Part shown: positions 50,853 to 62,876 of the stretch, piece after piece
Position numbering within the stretch: position 1 is the first letter of the stretch
Layout of the letters: each line of letters starts with the position of its first letter
From: Isochrysis galbana
Taxonomy: Eukaryota > Haptophyta > Isochrysidales > Isochrysidaceae
DNA: 64,000 nt
Assembly: GCA_018136815.1 (NCBI GenBank)
Contig: CM030932.1
Span: 2,773,019-2,837,018, forward strand
Reading direction: 5' to 3'
The notes under the pieces: model-generated
The model's database searches: none
Told to the model about the DNA's origin: nothing
What the model saw: only the letters and a program-made list of their open reading frames with translations
Position numbers and translations under genes: made by a program

Positions 50853-52556
50853 TTGGCTCCGGGTACGCCGACTTCCGAAGAGATGAGAGCGGCCCTGGCG
50901 GAAGATCCGTTCGTAGAGCCACTCCTAGGTTCAGGAGAGACGGTCAATCACGAGCCATCAGGCCAAGGGTCGCCTCCGCCGGCCGTCGCCTCGGGCCCCA
51001 TTGCCGACGATGATTCGTGTTCCAGTCCTGTCGCTCCCGCTCCCGCTCCCGCTCAGCAATCCGAGATGTTTCGCCGTTTCGTCGTTCACGATGGGCTCGT
51101 CTACTATCGCACCGTCCTTGACTCCACCGACTCGGACTCGCTAGTGCTCTACATTCCGCCCTTGTTGCGGTCTCGCTACCTCTTTGCCTACCACGATCGC
51201 TCCGGTCACCTTGGAGTTTCTCGTATGTCCGGTCTTCTTCGTACTCGGGTATACTGGCCTGGCATGTCTTCCGACGTTGCATCCTACGTCCGGGAATGCC
51301 ACGAGTGCACCCTCGCCAAGCCGCTACCTAGGGCTCTAGCGTCGCCCTCCGGTCTCTCCGTGGGTACCTACCCCTTTGATGTGGTCTACTGCGACGTGCT
51401 CTCGCTAGCTCCCACTCACAACTTCGTGCCTGGAGTCTCGGGTTACGACAAGCTGGTCGTCTTCATCGACTCGCTCACTCGATGGATTGAGGCTGAGCCG
51501 TCGAATGGGGATCCCTCGTCGGAAGTAGCCTTGGACATGTTCATCCGCTTGATTGTGACGCGTTATGGAGTCCCTAGGCAGCTTCGAACCGACGCCGGTT
51601 CGAATCTATGTTCGGTTCTTGTTTCGCGTATTCTGGAGCTCACCGGGACTGATTTGTCGAGTACAGAGCCGTACCGACATGAAGGTGTAGGCTTCGTCGA
51701 ACGCGCTCAGCAAACGCTCATCCGTTTGATGCGCGCCTCGAATGAGGGTGGCAGCCATTGGGTCGACCATTTGCCGTTCCTACTCCTCTCGTTGAGGGCT
51801 TCTTCCGGTCGTGTTACCTCCCGGTCTCCAGCGTCTTTGATCTTTGGGCGTGAGCTGCGTCTGCCCGCTCAACTCTCTGATCCGAAGACCGTTTCGCCAA
51901 CTGCTCTCGAGGCGGCGTCCGCCGACGTTCGCTCGTACGCATCCAGGCTCAATGCGAGCCTCCGCCTCTCTTGGTCCAGCGCTCTCGAGGCTACCCTAGC
52001 CGCTCAGGCTGAGTCGGTCCGTGACGCTACGATCAAGTCTCAAAGACCAGCTCGTTTCGAACCTGGGGATCGCGTCTGCCTGCGATTACCAGGCCATGCC
52101 AACAAGTTGCAATTCATCTACTCGGGTCCCTACCGCGTCGTAGAGGCTCTGTCCGACACTAGGTACCGACTCCGTGATCTGGAGAACCGGTTAGTCAAGG
52201 AGGAGGTGCATATCTCGAACCTCCGGCCGTATCATACTTTCGTTGATGAAGAGCCGCTGGCTGACGACGAGTACATCGTTGAAAAGTTGCTCGATCGTCG
52301 TAGCCATGGCGATTCTATCGAGTACCTCGTGAAGTGGCGTGGCTATTCTCTTCGAGAAGCCACCTGGGAGCCTCGTTCCGAGTTGCTCCGTCGTTGTTCT
52401 GATTTGCTTGATGAGTATGATCGCTCCGTCGAAGAGACTTGTCCAGAAGATGTTGAGTCCCCGGAAGCAACTTCTTCGTCGGCCAGGGATACTCCTCTTC
52501 CCCCCGTTCTCGATGCGCCGTCTTCGCGCACTCGCTCCAGGCTCCACTCCCGTTGA
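50853..52556 (+). other. Pol remnant of the LTR fossil: integrase and chromodomain
   Basis: The frame shows the H2C2 zinc-binding region (HHLGVSRM-like start and CHECTLAKP), the integrase core (FDVVYCDVLSLAP ... VFIDSLTRWIEAEP ... RTDAGSNL ... VERAQQTLIRLMRASNEGGS), a GPYRVVEAL-type C-terminal region and a chromodomain (EYIVEKLLDRRSHGDSIEYL followed by VKWRGYSLREATWEP). These parts in this order identify a chromovirus (Metaviridae). It is described only as a fossil. Confidence 0.9.
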
Positions 52557-52971
52557 TCCCATGTCTTGGGTAAGGGACCCGTCCTTCTAGGCTAGCCCCA
52601 CGCCTCGGCTAGGGCTCCGAGTTCAAGAGCGAATCATGGAGGTGCTGAACGCGTGCTGCCTGCGCTCTACACCCGGCGCAACACCCGAGCAAAGCTCCTG
52701 TAAAAGGGAGAAGTGGGTGGGGCAGTGCGTACGAAAGAGGCCGCCGCGTTAAGCCGCCGATTTCGTGCTCGCTTTGGATCCAAAGGGTGTTCTTGTCTCC
52801 AAGTTTCGCTCGCTATGTTCCGTTGCTTCTTGTTCCGATTCTGACCTCTGGTCAGCTCAGGTTTCAGTTTCCAGGTCTCTGTTTCCAGGTTCACCGCTCG
52901 ACATCGGGAGACGTCTCGTGATTAAGTCGGGGGGTGTCGCATTCGCGATGTCTCAGAGGCAAAAAGAAATA

Positions 52972-53071
52972 NNNNNNNNNNNNNNNNNNNNNNNNNNNNN
53001 NNNNNNNNNNNNNNNNNNNNNNNNNNNNNNNNNNNNNNNNNNNNNNNNNNNNNNNNNNNNNNNNNNNNNNN
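52972..53071. other. Assembly gap (100 N)
   Basis: A run of 100 N inside the downstream LTR, in an A-rich, hard-to-assemble stretch. Confidence 0.99.
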
Positions 53072-53775
53072 ACAGTAAAAAGAGAAACAGTAAAACAGTA
53101 AAAAGAAACAGAGGAAGAAAGAAGAAGAAAAGTGAAAAAGAAGAGACAAAAACCCAGAGTATATAGGGCGGTTCTCAGCCCTTCCCATCGGCCCTATGGC
53201 TACGTAAACTTTCGCGTGGCATAGTGGTTCAACCCACCGCCTCCACCAACCTTTTGCTCTGGGTCGCGAGTTCGAGTCCGGACGGAGCGCTCTGCAGTTC
53301 GAGCCCCGCTCCTTCTCCTCTCCGCTCTTCTTCTACAGTTAAATTCCACGCCCTTCTTCTACCGTTAAAATTCCACGCTCTTCTTCTACGGTAAAAATCC
53401 TGCCTCTTCCTACTGTTAAAATATCCTGCCTTCCTACCGTTAAAATTCTGCACTCCGTCTACCGTTAAAAATCCTGCCTCCGTCGCCCTTGCCAAGACAT
53501 TTCCTCTGCCTTCCTGCCGACTTCCTTGCCAGTTCCTTCCGCCCCGGTTTCCCGCTTGTCTCCAAGACGGTTTCACCGCATTACGACCAAGCTTAGTGGG
53601 GAAACTCCTCGTCCAGTTCCGTTACCCGAAAATCTCGTTCATCTCGTCGGGCCCCAGGGCCATCTCGTTCATCTCGTCGGGCCATCAAGGCCATCTCGTT
53701 CATCTCGTCGTCGGGCCATCAGGCCATCTCGTTACATCTCGCTCATCTCGTTACGGCTTTGATTTCCACAGCCAG

Positions 53776-54404
53776 CCCCCGATGATCCGATGATCTAGTT
53801 GCTCTCCTTCCTCCTGCGCCATCGGGCGACTGGTTGTTAGTGTCCCGTAGTGGGTTCTCGTTATTAAAAGATGGGTATTGTTTGTTGGGTTGCGTGTGAG
53901 CGTAGTGTGTTCCGAGTCAGGGCCCTCTCCGCTTGTACTTTAGGCTAGCTTTAGCTTTGATGTTAGGAGTACTCCTCAAGGTGCGGTGTGAATGAACGGG
54001 CGTTGCAGTGAAACCCCCGAGATAAGAAAGAGAGAGAGAGAAGAGGAGAAGAGGGGCTCTTCCCCAATCACCGCCTCATCGACCAACTCTGTTTCCCGCA
54101 TCGCGGCGGCACGGCGTGGGAGAAGGCACAGAGAGAGGGAGGGAGCCGTGTGCGGTGCGAAAGTCTCAGCGCTAGCTCTTTCGACACCTCGTCGGGCTTC
54201 ACCGCCTCACCACTCATCGCAGTCCGCTTCACGTCTCCTCTTACCCTGCCAAATTGACCGCCTTGCCCTCCTTCCCTCCCTCTCTCCCTCCCTCCCTCTC
54301 TCCTTCCATCCCTCCTCTTGCGGGGACGGGGCTCCAGCCGAAGCGTGCGTCTTTGAGTGTGCACCACTGGGCGCTCGCGTGCGCGACCAGCAGGGTTCGC
54401 GCAA
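53776..54404. other. Spacer and likely 5' region of the YccV-domain gene
   Basis: A short LINE-3'-UTR-like scrap (CTTCCTCCTGCGCCATCGGG near 53805-53826), a GA-rich stretch and a CCCTCCCTCT-type block at 54270-54315 upstream of the ATG. Confidence 0.4.
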
Positions 54405-55157
54405 ATGGCTCCGCTAGGTTGGGTGTCTCCTTTCGCTGTGATCGCTGCAGTCGCGCATCTATGTGCTGCACATGTCTTCTTGATTGACGAGCCGGCGGGA
54501 GGCTCAAGCATCGGCACAATTCGGATCGACTGGCGAGAAGGGCAGCCTCACCTGCCGGATGTACCGGTCCCAGAGTCTTCGGAGCCAAGGACAGCCGATA
54601 GTGTTGGTCTGGCAGCATATAGAGTGGATGCTGAGCTAGAGCTTCACTGGGGTACCAATGATGCATTCGAAGCGTACTCGCGCGCATGGCACATTGGTGG
54701 GTTTCAAGCATCTCCCCTTGACGGTTGGTTTGGGCACAGCAATGCTCCACGTCTCAAACGGCCAGAGCACGTTCTGCCAGTAGGAAGCGTCTATACACAC
54801 AGGTTGACGGGGGCCAGAGGTGTCATCGTTGGTTGGGATCTTCGGCTAGAAGCGCCCCGCGAGTGGGCCGATACTCATGAGGGCAATTTGGACTATCGCA
54901 CCCGCCTGGCAAGGCTGCACGAGCCTCACTACAGCGTACTCGAGGAGATGAAGAGGGAGGATGGCAGTTTCACCTTCATGCAACGATACGTAGTCGCGAT
55001 GTGCTTGCCCATGTTAGCTCCTCCAAGCTGCCTTCAAGTCGAGAATCCAGCCAAGACTCTAAGCCACCCACAACTCAAGCGCTACTTCTCCGCATTCAAT
55101 TCGATCGGCGGTTATGTTCCGAATGACGACCTTGCGCATATCTATCCGCAGGGCTAG
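54405..55157 (+). CDS. YccV/HspQ-domain protein with N-terminal signal
   Basis: A single open frame of 250 residues from ATG 54405. The N-terminus (MAPLGWVSPFAVIAAVAHLC, then AAHVF) looks like a signal or membrane-targeting peptide. From about residue 120, VGSVYTHRLTGARGVIVGWD, then EW, and YRTRLARLHEPHYSVLEE match the YccV-like (hemimethylated-DNA-binding/HspQ) domain, also found near the C-terminus of FBXO21-type F-box proteins. The end (HPQLKRYFSAFNSIGGYVPN, then IYPQG) matches the tail of that F-box group. Between the two, about 15 hydrophobic residues (VVAMCLPMLAPPSCLQ) look like an insertion or unspliced intron. Such domains act in protein quality control (bacterial HspQ) or ubiquitin ligase adaptors; which applies is unknown. 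Confidence 0.8.
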   Translation: MAPLGWVSPFAVIAAVAHLCAAHVFLIDEPAGGSSIGTIRIDWREGQPHLPDVPVPESSEPRTADSVGLAAYRVDAELELHWGTNDAFEAYSRAWHIGGFQASPLDGWFGHSNAPRLKRPEHVLPVGSVYTHRLTGARGVIVGWDLRLEAPREWADTHEGNLDYRTRLARLHEPHYSVLEEMKREDGSFTFMQRYVVAMCLPMLAPPSCLQVENPAKTLSHPQLKRYFSAFNSIGGYVPNDDLAHIYPQG

Positions 55158-55249
55158 GGTTGGAAGGGCATTAAACGGTGGCTCGTAAGCTTCGCCAACA
55201 TGACACATGATGTCACGTGGCTATTGATATTGAATGATGGAAAATGAAA

Positions 55250-56330
55250 AATGCTACTACTAATAATAATAATAATGAAGAATGTGTGTTATGCGCCGGG
55301 GCTTGCGTGCACCTGGTTGGGTGGGTCGTCTGCGCGCGGGCGCTTCGGCGACAGAGGTGTGTCCATGGGCTGATCGCCCACGCTGGCCCGGTACTAACAC
55401 GACAGCCCTCAGCGCACCTGCCCGTACACCTTGGCGCGTGTTGTTGCCACAGATACATACACCTATGCACCCCTCCACATCTCCCCCCTCGCAAGCCCCC
55501 GGCTCCCATTCTTACTCCCCACAAGTTAAAATGAGGGAAAACCCATTGAGGCGCACCGACCTACGTCGGGCGACTCTCCGGGAAAAAGCACCGGGGGGGG
55601 GGGGGAGGAACCTCTCGTCAACAAAGAGGAACGGCCCTTCCAGCTCGCGCCGTGAGCAGTTCTCGAGAAATAAACGACTGCAAGTCGAGTAGCCTGTGCC
55701 ACCTTCAGGATACTCTCCTCGATCTTGAGCCACTCCCTTCTCTCTCCCGCCTGTCGCCGGCCGCCCCCTACCCGTTTGCTAACGCAAACGGGGGCCCTGT
55801 TTCTAACCGCACTCCATCGGGGGGGGGTGCAAATCCCCCCCTCTCCCTCTCTCTATTCTCCTCCACCTCTCTCCCTGCGGCGCGTCGCCATGCGGCGCGC
55901 CATGGCCTGCTCTCAGAGGTCCTTTGTGGGCTCCCAGAGGGCCAGCAAGGGCAGCTCAGGGGGCAGTGGAGGCTGGGGCTCAGCCCCTGGCCCCCCCTGC
56001 CTCTCCCACGCTCGCCTCACTGGCCATGGGAGCCGCCCAGAGGCCCCTGTATGCCTGGCGACCAGGGATCCAGGGATGGGGGGGGAGTCAGCTCGAGGGC
56101 AGGCCCAGCATGGGCCTGGGAGCGCGGCTCGCGACCCGCGCCCACTAGGGGTCTGTGCTGATTTGATGAGTGCCCTGCCCCTGCCCCTGCCAGAGGGCAG
56201 GGGCTGGGGTTGAATGTACGGGCCCACCCCGGGGGTGTCCGCGATGGAGAGTGGGGGGCGCGAGGCCCCCATTGTCCCCCACTTATAAAAGTAGGTTGAT
56301 CTCTGTCGTTGTAACGATAGTAGTAATAAT
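55250..56330 (+). repeat. Family B repeat, longest copy
   Basis: Uninterrupted counterpart of 33775-34208 plus 35792-36330. The hairpin GCCCCTGCC-AGAG-GGCAGGGGC is near 56176-56199 and the end block CCCCACTTATAAAAGTAGG at 56276-56294. GC-rich open frames in it differ between copies and are not considered genes. The last 35 bp (AATAATAAAACATCTGAGCG) resemble the junction at 33748. Confidence 0.75.
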
Positions 56331-56359
56331 AAAACATCTGAGCGTTAATAAATCATGTG

Positions 56360-56460
56360 AGGGCCCTGCCCGGGGGCTTCGCTCATGGATCATGTGGAGA
56401 ACGAGAGAGAGAGAAGAGGGGAGCGGCGCGCGCTCTATGACCCTATCGTTTAAACGATAG
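56360..56460 (-). repeat. Family D 5' end with perfect palindrome
   Basis: CTATCGTTTAAACGATAG (56443-56460) is a perfect palindrome. Read on the minus strand it is followed by GGTCATAGAGCGCGCGCCGC, as in the plus copy at 12407. Confidence 0.75.
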
Positions 56461-56484
56461 TTGAGTAAGTCAAGTTCAAGCATA

Positions 56485-56588
56485 AGTATATGTTACCCCC
56501 CAGGAGCCAACGCCCCCCAGGAGCTCCCGGGGGCCCCCAGGAGCTATCGGGGGGAAATTTTCTCCCGATCGCCAACAGCCCCACACTG
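56485..56588 (+). repeat. Family E first 100 bp
   Basis: Matches 5882-5985 from TATGTTACCCCCCAGGAGCC to GATCGCCAACAGCCCCAC, then passes directly into the minisatellite. Confidence 0.85.
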
Positions 56589-57103
56589 AACACGTTGACT
56601 CCGCACCCTCGACAAGTTGACTGCACACACGCAGCATGTCGACTTCCCGCTCAACAAGTTGACTGTACCCTCAACAATCAACAAGTTGACTTCAGACACT
56701 GAAGAAGTTAACTCCACACACTGAACGAGCTGACTCCGCACACTGAGCAAGTTGACTCTACCCGCAACAAGTTCACTGCACGCACTCAACTAGTTGACTC
56801 CACGCAGAACAAGTTGACCCCACCCTAAACAAGTTGACTCCACACTCAACAAGTTGACTCCACACTGAACAAGTGGACTCCACGCTGAACCAAGTGACTC
56901 TACCCTCAACGAGTTGACTCCACACACTGAATACGTTGACTCCACGCACTGAACACGTTGACTCCACACCCTCGACAAGTTGACTGCACACACGCAACAT
57001 GTTGACTCCCCGCTCAACAAGTTGACTCTGCCCTCAACAAGTTGACTTCAGACACTGAAGAAGTTAACTCCACACACTGAACGAGCTGACTCCGCACACT
57101 GAG
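56585..57103 (+). repeat. GTTGACTCC minisatellite with higher-order structure
   Basis: About 25 units of 18-22 bp around CAAGTTGACTCCACAC. A block of about 165 bp (56588-56750) recurs at 56946-57103 with few changes, showing a higher-order duplication. The array joins a family E start (plus) to a family E end (minus). Confidence 0.85.
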
Positions 57104-58078
<975 letters not shown>

Positions 58079-58374
58079 CATACAACATATCACATATCAC
58101 ATAGGTCTATCCCCCAAACCCCATACCCCTAGGGCTGCCCGGACTGTGACTAGTACATATGGACTGTGAATACCGCGAAAGGGAAAGACAGGGAAGTGCG
58201 TGAACGCCGGGGCGTGTGGCGCGTGTCTGCAGTCGGCTCGCCGCGTGGAAGAGGGGGTGAAAGGGGGAGGAGGGGGGGGGAAGGGGGGGGGGGGGGGGGG
58301 AAGGGGGGGGGGGGGGGGAAGGGGGGGGGGGGGGAGGGACGCCCGGCTCCCCCGGCGGGCCGGCGCGGCGCGAG
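58079..58374. other. Spacer with G-runs
   Basis: Contains GGGGAAGGGGGGGG-type runs (58258-58335) just before the next gene's start. Confidence 0.4.
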
Positions 58375-59268
58375 ATGGTGCGGCGTGGCGCGGCGCGCAG
58401 GGAGGTGCGCCAGGCCAAGCGCGCGATCGCCCGCGCCGAGAGCGGGAGGAAGAAGGGAAAGCGCGTGGCGGCTGGCGCGGCCAAGCCGTTGGGCGCAATC
58501 GCTAAAGCGGCCAAAGGCGGCCGCGGCAGGCCAGGGGTGAGCACACGCACTACCCCGCTGCCGGGAAAACGGCAAGTTCACGAGTCTGACTCGGAAGATC
58601 AAGCCGACGACGAAGATGAGCCACGCTTCACGGCAGCTGAGAAAAAGGTGAGAGCTGCTACAGTTGCCATCTGCTGGGCCGGGTCCCATGCCACGCTGCG
58701 AGGCGTCCACTTTGTCCTGCCCTTGAAACCGCAGATACGTGCGCTCCAGAAAAAACTCCGGCACATTAAGGCGCTAAAGGCGTCTCTCGCGCGAGGAGTC
58801 GAGCTGGATGCCCAGCAGCAGGCCAAGTTGCGCACCGAGAAAACGATTGAGCACCAGATAGAGAAGATCAACCAAGAGCTTGCCGAGGAAACAGAGCGCA
58901 GCCTGGACGAGGGGAGAGAGGAAGAGGAGGGTGGTATGGTCGTGGTGTCCAATGGTCCGAAGATACTGCCGGGCATGAATGGCTCGGTTAGAGTTGAGCA
59001 GGCCCACGATCGGTCGAACATAGTGAGTGGTCCCTCAAATCAACAAGAAGCTGAAGAGAACGATGAGCCCGACATTGACACCTCCGGGCTGACTCCTTTG
59101 GAGCTGAAGCGGCATATCAAGAAAATGAAGCAGAAGGAGCGTGTGCGTGCTCGACAGGCAGCCCTTGCGGCGAAGGAGGAGCGGGAGGCTGAGCGTAAAA
59201 GAGCACGGATTGCAGCATCGTCGGTTACCCCTGGCATCAAGCCCAGCGGCAAGTTGGGTGGGAAATGA
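58375..59268 (+). CDS. Charged coiled-coil nuclear-type protein, probably two exons
   Basis: ATG 58375 opens a very basic N-terminus (MVRRGAARREVRQAKRAIAR), an acidic stretch (ESDSEDQADDEDE) and a helical C-terminal half. An 87-bp segment (58649-58735) starts GTGAGA and ends CGCAG; it is in frame, but removing it gives EKKIRALQKKLRHIKALKAS, an uninterrupted helix, so it is probably an intron. That helix resembles the short C-terminal motif shared by PYM (exon-junction-complex recycling) and eIF2A (KKxRxLxKKLRxIxxL). The match is short and the rest of PYM is not evident, so the function is open. The tail (TPLELKRHIKKMKQKERVRA) is a charged coiled coil. About 268 residues after splicing. Confidence 0.65.
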   Translation: MVRRGAARREVRQAKRAIARAESGRKKGKRVAAGAAKPLGAIAKAAKGGRGRPGVSTRTTPLPGKRQVHESDSEDQADDEDEPRFTAAEKKVRAATVAICWAGSHATLRGVHFVLPLKPQIRALQKKLRHIKALKASLARGVELDAQQQAKLRTEKTIEHQIEKINQELAEETERSLDEGREEEEGGMVVVSNGPKILPGMNGSVRVEQAHDRSNIVSGPSNQQEAEENDEPDIDTSGLTPLELKRHIKKMKQKERVRARQAALAAKEEREAERKRARIAASSVTPGIKPSGKLGGK

Positions 59269-59394
59269 GCCAGCATTACGAGGTGGAGCAACACCGCCTC
59301 GCTACGCATGAAACTCGTCAAAACAATTTGTCAAGGCTTTTGACGCCTTGCCAGTTTTTTCTTGAGTGTGTGGATCTTCCATCCAGACTTGGGA

Positions 59395-59685
59395 CCAAAA
59401 AAATACTTGAATATTCTCGCCACGCGCACGGCCCTGCACAAGCATCTCCCAGCCACGCCCGCTCCCTTTCTCACTCACTCCACCTGGTACCTTCTCTCAT
59501 AGTAGGAGCGTAGGGGTCATGGGGAGGCGCCTCGCGCCCTCCACCGTATGCAGTAGCACTAACGCCCCTCCGGGGGGGCCTGCCAGTCACCCCCATGCCC
59601 TCCCTTTTGGCATGGGCTGACCTTGGGCAAAGCCGCAAGGCTGGGCCCCCACACAGCGGCGCACACATACGCGCCGCCACCCAAA
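59395..59685 (-). repeat. LINE-tail-like fragment
   Basis: ACTTGAATATTCTCGCCACG then CGCACGGCCCTGCACAAG is the complement of a diverged LINE 3' terminus. It continues into sequence with no LINE match. Confidence 0.55.
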
Positions 59686-59689
59686 CATG

Positions 59690-59900
59690 ATACAAAAGGC
59701 CCGTCCCCCCCCTCCCCCAACGCTAGGCCCAAGGTGGTGCTACATGGGCCGACCCCCCTAAACCGAACAAACAGGAACGAGGGGGGGAGCGGGAAGGGGA
59801 GTGAGGGTGGGTGAAGGCGATGTCAGGTGTCAGGTGTGGACCCCAGCGGAAGGGGTAGCGGATAGCAACGTAGTAATCTTCAAGAATATTTTTTTTGGCA
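59690..59900 (-). repeat. Family G repeat, reverse copy
   Basis: Complement of 48960-49200: contains the 'GGGCCGACCCCCCTAAACCG' block and ends AATCTTCAAGAATATT plus T-run, the probable 3' end. Confidence 0.6.
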
Positions 59901-60109
59901 TGGGCTGAGGGCTGAGCATTGAACATCACTGACCAAACCCTCCCAGCTCCCAGGGCGCGCATCGCAACTCGCGCTCCCAAGCCCGCACCGGTCTGCCATC
60001 GCACTGACTCCCCCACCATCTCTGACACCGGCACATCAATCAGGGTTGCCACTAGGGACAATGCGAACCAGACTTAACCTAAACCTAAACAACCAAAAGG
60101 AGGCCAGGC

Positions 60110-60345
60110 AGACACACACGACAAAAAACAAAAAAAGATCAAAAGGCCTGCCCGAACCCCTCACTCCGAACCAGGTCTCAGGTAGCGCACCGAGACCGGA
60201 CCCCGGAAACCGAAGAAAAAGGAAAGAAGGGGGGCAGGGGAAGAGGTGGGGGGAGGGAAGATAAGGGCGATGTAGATAGTAGATAAGCGAAGGGGAGTCC
60301 CATAACTAGTGTGTAGCCCAGAATCTTCAGATGTTTTTTTTAGCA
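60110..60345 (-). repeat. Family G repeat, second reverse copy
   Basis: Carries CGGAAACCGAAGAAAAAGGA and AAGGGCGATGTAGATAG and ends CAGAATCTTCAGATG plus T-run. Confidence 0.5.
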
Positions 60346-61092
60346 TCTCTGAGCCACAGACGGACAAGGTCGCCAGGACGGCCCTCGAGGGAGCCCGGGA
60401 GCCCCAGGGGGACGCCTAGTATGGTCAAGTATGGCCGTTGTCTAGCTCGCCGGCTTGTATTTCCGCATATCCCACGGCGGTTTGTGCAGCCTTGCTGTGA
60501 CCCCGTTCGAATGCCTTTGAATTTGAATTAGGGGCGTGGCTATGTTAGAAGCCCAAGCCACGTGCGAGGCGAGAATTAAAAGTTATTGCGTCTGCCACCA
60601 CACACCACAGCCACTAGACTGAGGCGAACACCACGTACATAGCCACATCGACGCCCACAGCACTTCAGCCAACACTTCCCCGCCAGCCAGGGCGCCATAG
60701 ACAAAGCCATCGATTCACAGCGCATGCGCGTGCGCTGTGCAATTACAACACTTGCGTCTCCATTCCCCAAGAGTGCATCGCCGCGCCCTGCGCCGCCAAG
60801 CCGAGAGGCAAGCCATCCCCAGCATCCGCCTAGTTCCACAGAGGCGCACAAGGAGGAAGGCAAAGCGGCGCGCTCGAATATCACTCGCTGTCCGCGCTAG
60901 CGGTACGCTGGCACAAGGGCGCAAATGTGCAAATCATGTGCCTTACGAGCGTACAACAAACGTGCAGCCGCGACCCTACCCGGGAACACTGAAGATCGCG
61001 CGCGCACACCAAGTCGTGGCGGGCTATGGTAGCCATGGCGCGGAGATCTGGCTAGCTGCCTCTCCGGCCTCGCGAGGTGGCCGATGCACTGT
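60346..61092. other. Spacer downstream of the phosphoglycerate mutase gene
   Basis: No supported gene. A possible LINE-like tail end (GCGAGAATTAAAAGTT) is at about 60569-60584. Confidence 0.4.
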
Positions 61093-62876
61093 TCACTTGA
61101 TCAATGAAGGCTCGTAGTCGGCGGGCGCCTGGTAGCCCATGAGGTTGAAGATTGTGGCGGTTACATTGGCAAGGCCGGCGTCGGGAAGGTCCTCGCGGAA
61201 TTCCACATCAGCTGCAAGGCCGGGCCCGCCAATGGCAACAGGCACAGGCGCGAGGGTGTGGCTGGTTAGCGGGAGCGGCTTCCCGTCCTTGCCCATGACG
61301 GGCGCGTTGGTCTTCTTCTGACGCTGCACCATATCGTCGGCATTGCCGTGGTCAGCGGTGACGATGAAGACGCCTCCAAGCTCTTCAACGCATGCAAGCA
61401 AGCGGCCGAGGCACTCGTCACATGTCTCGCATGCTGAAACGGTCGCGTTCATGTCGCCTGTATGACCAACCATGTCCGGATTGGCGAAGTTGACGCGCAC
61501 AACGTCGTAGCGACCGCTCTTGAGAGCTTCAATGCCCGCCATCGTGATCTCCGCGGCCTTCATCTGTTGATGCACGGAGGGCGGGAGAGTGGTCGGGGCC
61601 CCAGAAGCAAGGCGGGCGCACATGGTGCTCAAGGGGTAAGGGGTGGAAGCTGGGCGAGGCGAGGCGCGGCCGGACGGCACACCGCCGGCTTTTCGTTGAA
61701 AATGCACTTGTCCGAGGGGATCTCGACGTACGTCTCGAGATTCTCGTCGAAGTAGCCGGAGCGGTTGCCGTTCCAAAAGAAGGTGACATGGCCGAACTTT
61801 TGCGTCTCGGAGCACGCGAACGTCTTGAGGCCGTTCTTAGCCGCATACTCGCCCGAGGTGCGCATGATGGCAGGCGGCGGCACAAGGAAGTTGGTGGGCA
61901 GCTTAAGATCGCCATCATATTGCATGAGGCCGACGAACTTGAGGTCCTTAGGCACGCGCACGCGATCAAACTTGTCGAACTCCGGGCCAGTCTCGAAGGC
62001 CTTTGAGATCTCGACAACGCGGTCGGAGCGGAAGTTGAAGATGACAACGGCGTCGCCGTCCTCCACCTTACCGACCGGCGCGCCAGCCTGGTCGACGACG
62101 ACAAAGGCTCCAAGATTCTGGTCGGAGGCACCTGACTCAGCCTTCATCTTGGCAACGATCTCTGACGCGACGGTGCCCTTCTCAGGGGCCTCGCCAAGCA
62201 CATGCGCCTTCCAGCCGCGCTCAACCATGTCCCACTCGGCCTCGTACCGGTCCATGGTGACCTTCATCCGGCCACCGCCCGACGCGATACGTGCGTCACA
62301 GCCTTTAGCGGAGAGCTCGGAAAGCTCCTTCTCAAGCGCCTGGATGAAGCCGACGCCCGTGTTGTCGGGCACGTCCCGCCCATCGGTAAGGACATGGCAG
62401 CGGATGCGCTTGGCGCCATCGGCAGCTGCCCTCTGCACCATCGCTGAGAGCTGGTTGGCGCGCGAGTGGACACCACCGTCGGAAAGCAGGCCGATGAAGT
62501 GAAGCGTGTTCGAGGGGAAGGCGGACGAGATGTACTTCCAGCCCGCGTCGTTGAAGATCTGGCCATTCTCAATGTTGCGGTCGACCAGCTTGGCTCCCTG
62601 TGCGTAGATCTTGCCTGCGCCAAGCGCGTTGTGCCCCACCTCCGAGTTGCCCATGTCGTCCCACGAGGGGAGTCCGACGGCGGGTCCATGCGCATGGATC
62701 GAGCGGAACCGCTTGGGGTTCGTGCGCAGCGCGTCGAAGTGAGGAGTCTTGGCGACGTGGACGGCATTCCACTCGTCCTTCACCTTGTTCTCTCCAAATC
62801 CATCAAGGATGCAGACGAGGGTGGGCTTGCCCTTGGGGAGAGAGGGGTGGGGCGCGAGCGTCCAGCTGTCGGCCAT
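61093..62876 (-). CDS. Cofactor-independent phosphoglycerate mutase, two exons
   Basis: Exon 1 (62876-61683) and exon 2 (61563-61093) are separated by a 119-bp GT-AG intron, with junction FNEKPA|MKAAEITMAGIEA. The product of 554 residues has plant-type iPGM length. Metal and phosphate ligands are visible: CILDGFGENK (Asp25), WDDMGNSEVGH (Ser78, the phosphorylated serine), LTDGRDVPDN, FNFRSDR, DMVGHTGDMN and VTADHGNADDM. The enzyme interconverts 3- and 2-phosphoglycerate using two manganese ions, in cytosolic glycolysis and gluconeogenesis. There is no targeting leader (MADSWTLAPHPSLPKGKPTL), so a cytosolic isoform is likely. Confidence 0.95.

Larger units (their letters stand above)
50007..53770 (+). 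mobile_element. Ty3-type (chromovirus) LTR retroelement fossil with 5-bp TSD
   Basis: Terminal LTRs (50007-50727 and 52935-53770, the latter containing an assembly gap) run TGTCGC...TCCACA; GCCAG is duplicated at 50002-50006 and 53771-53775. After the 5' LTR comes a 65-bp segment like the interior of the miniature element at 11451-11515, then a short piece of LTR (50793-50823), then the 3' part of a pol frame (50853-52556) with integrase and chromodomain, and a purine-rich 'AAGTCGGGGGG' before the 3' LTR. Gag, protease, RT and RNase H regions are not present, so the copy is broken, though its termini are whole. The similar LTRs suggest a fairly recent arrival. Confidence 0.9.

Noticed and set aside
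58097-58764. Pro-rich minus-strand frames over the coiled-coil gene
   Set aside because: They are shadows of the plus-strand gene and of G-runs upstream.
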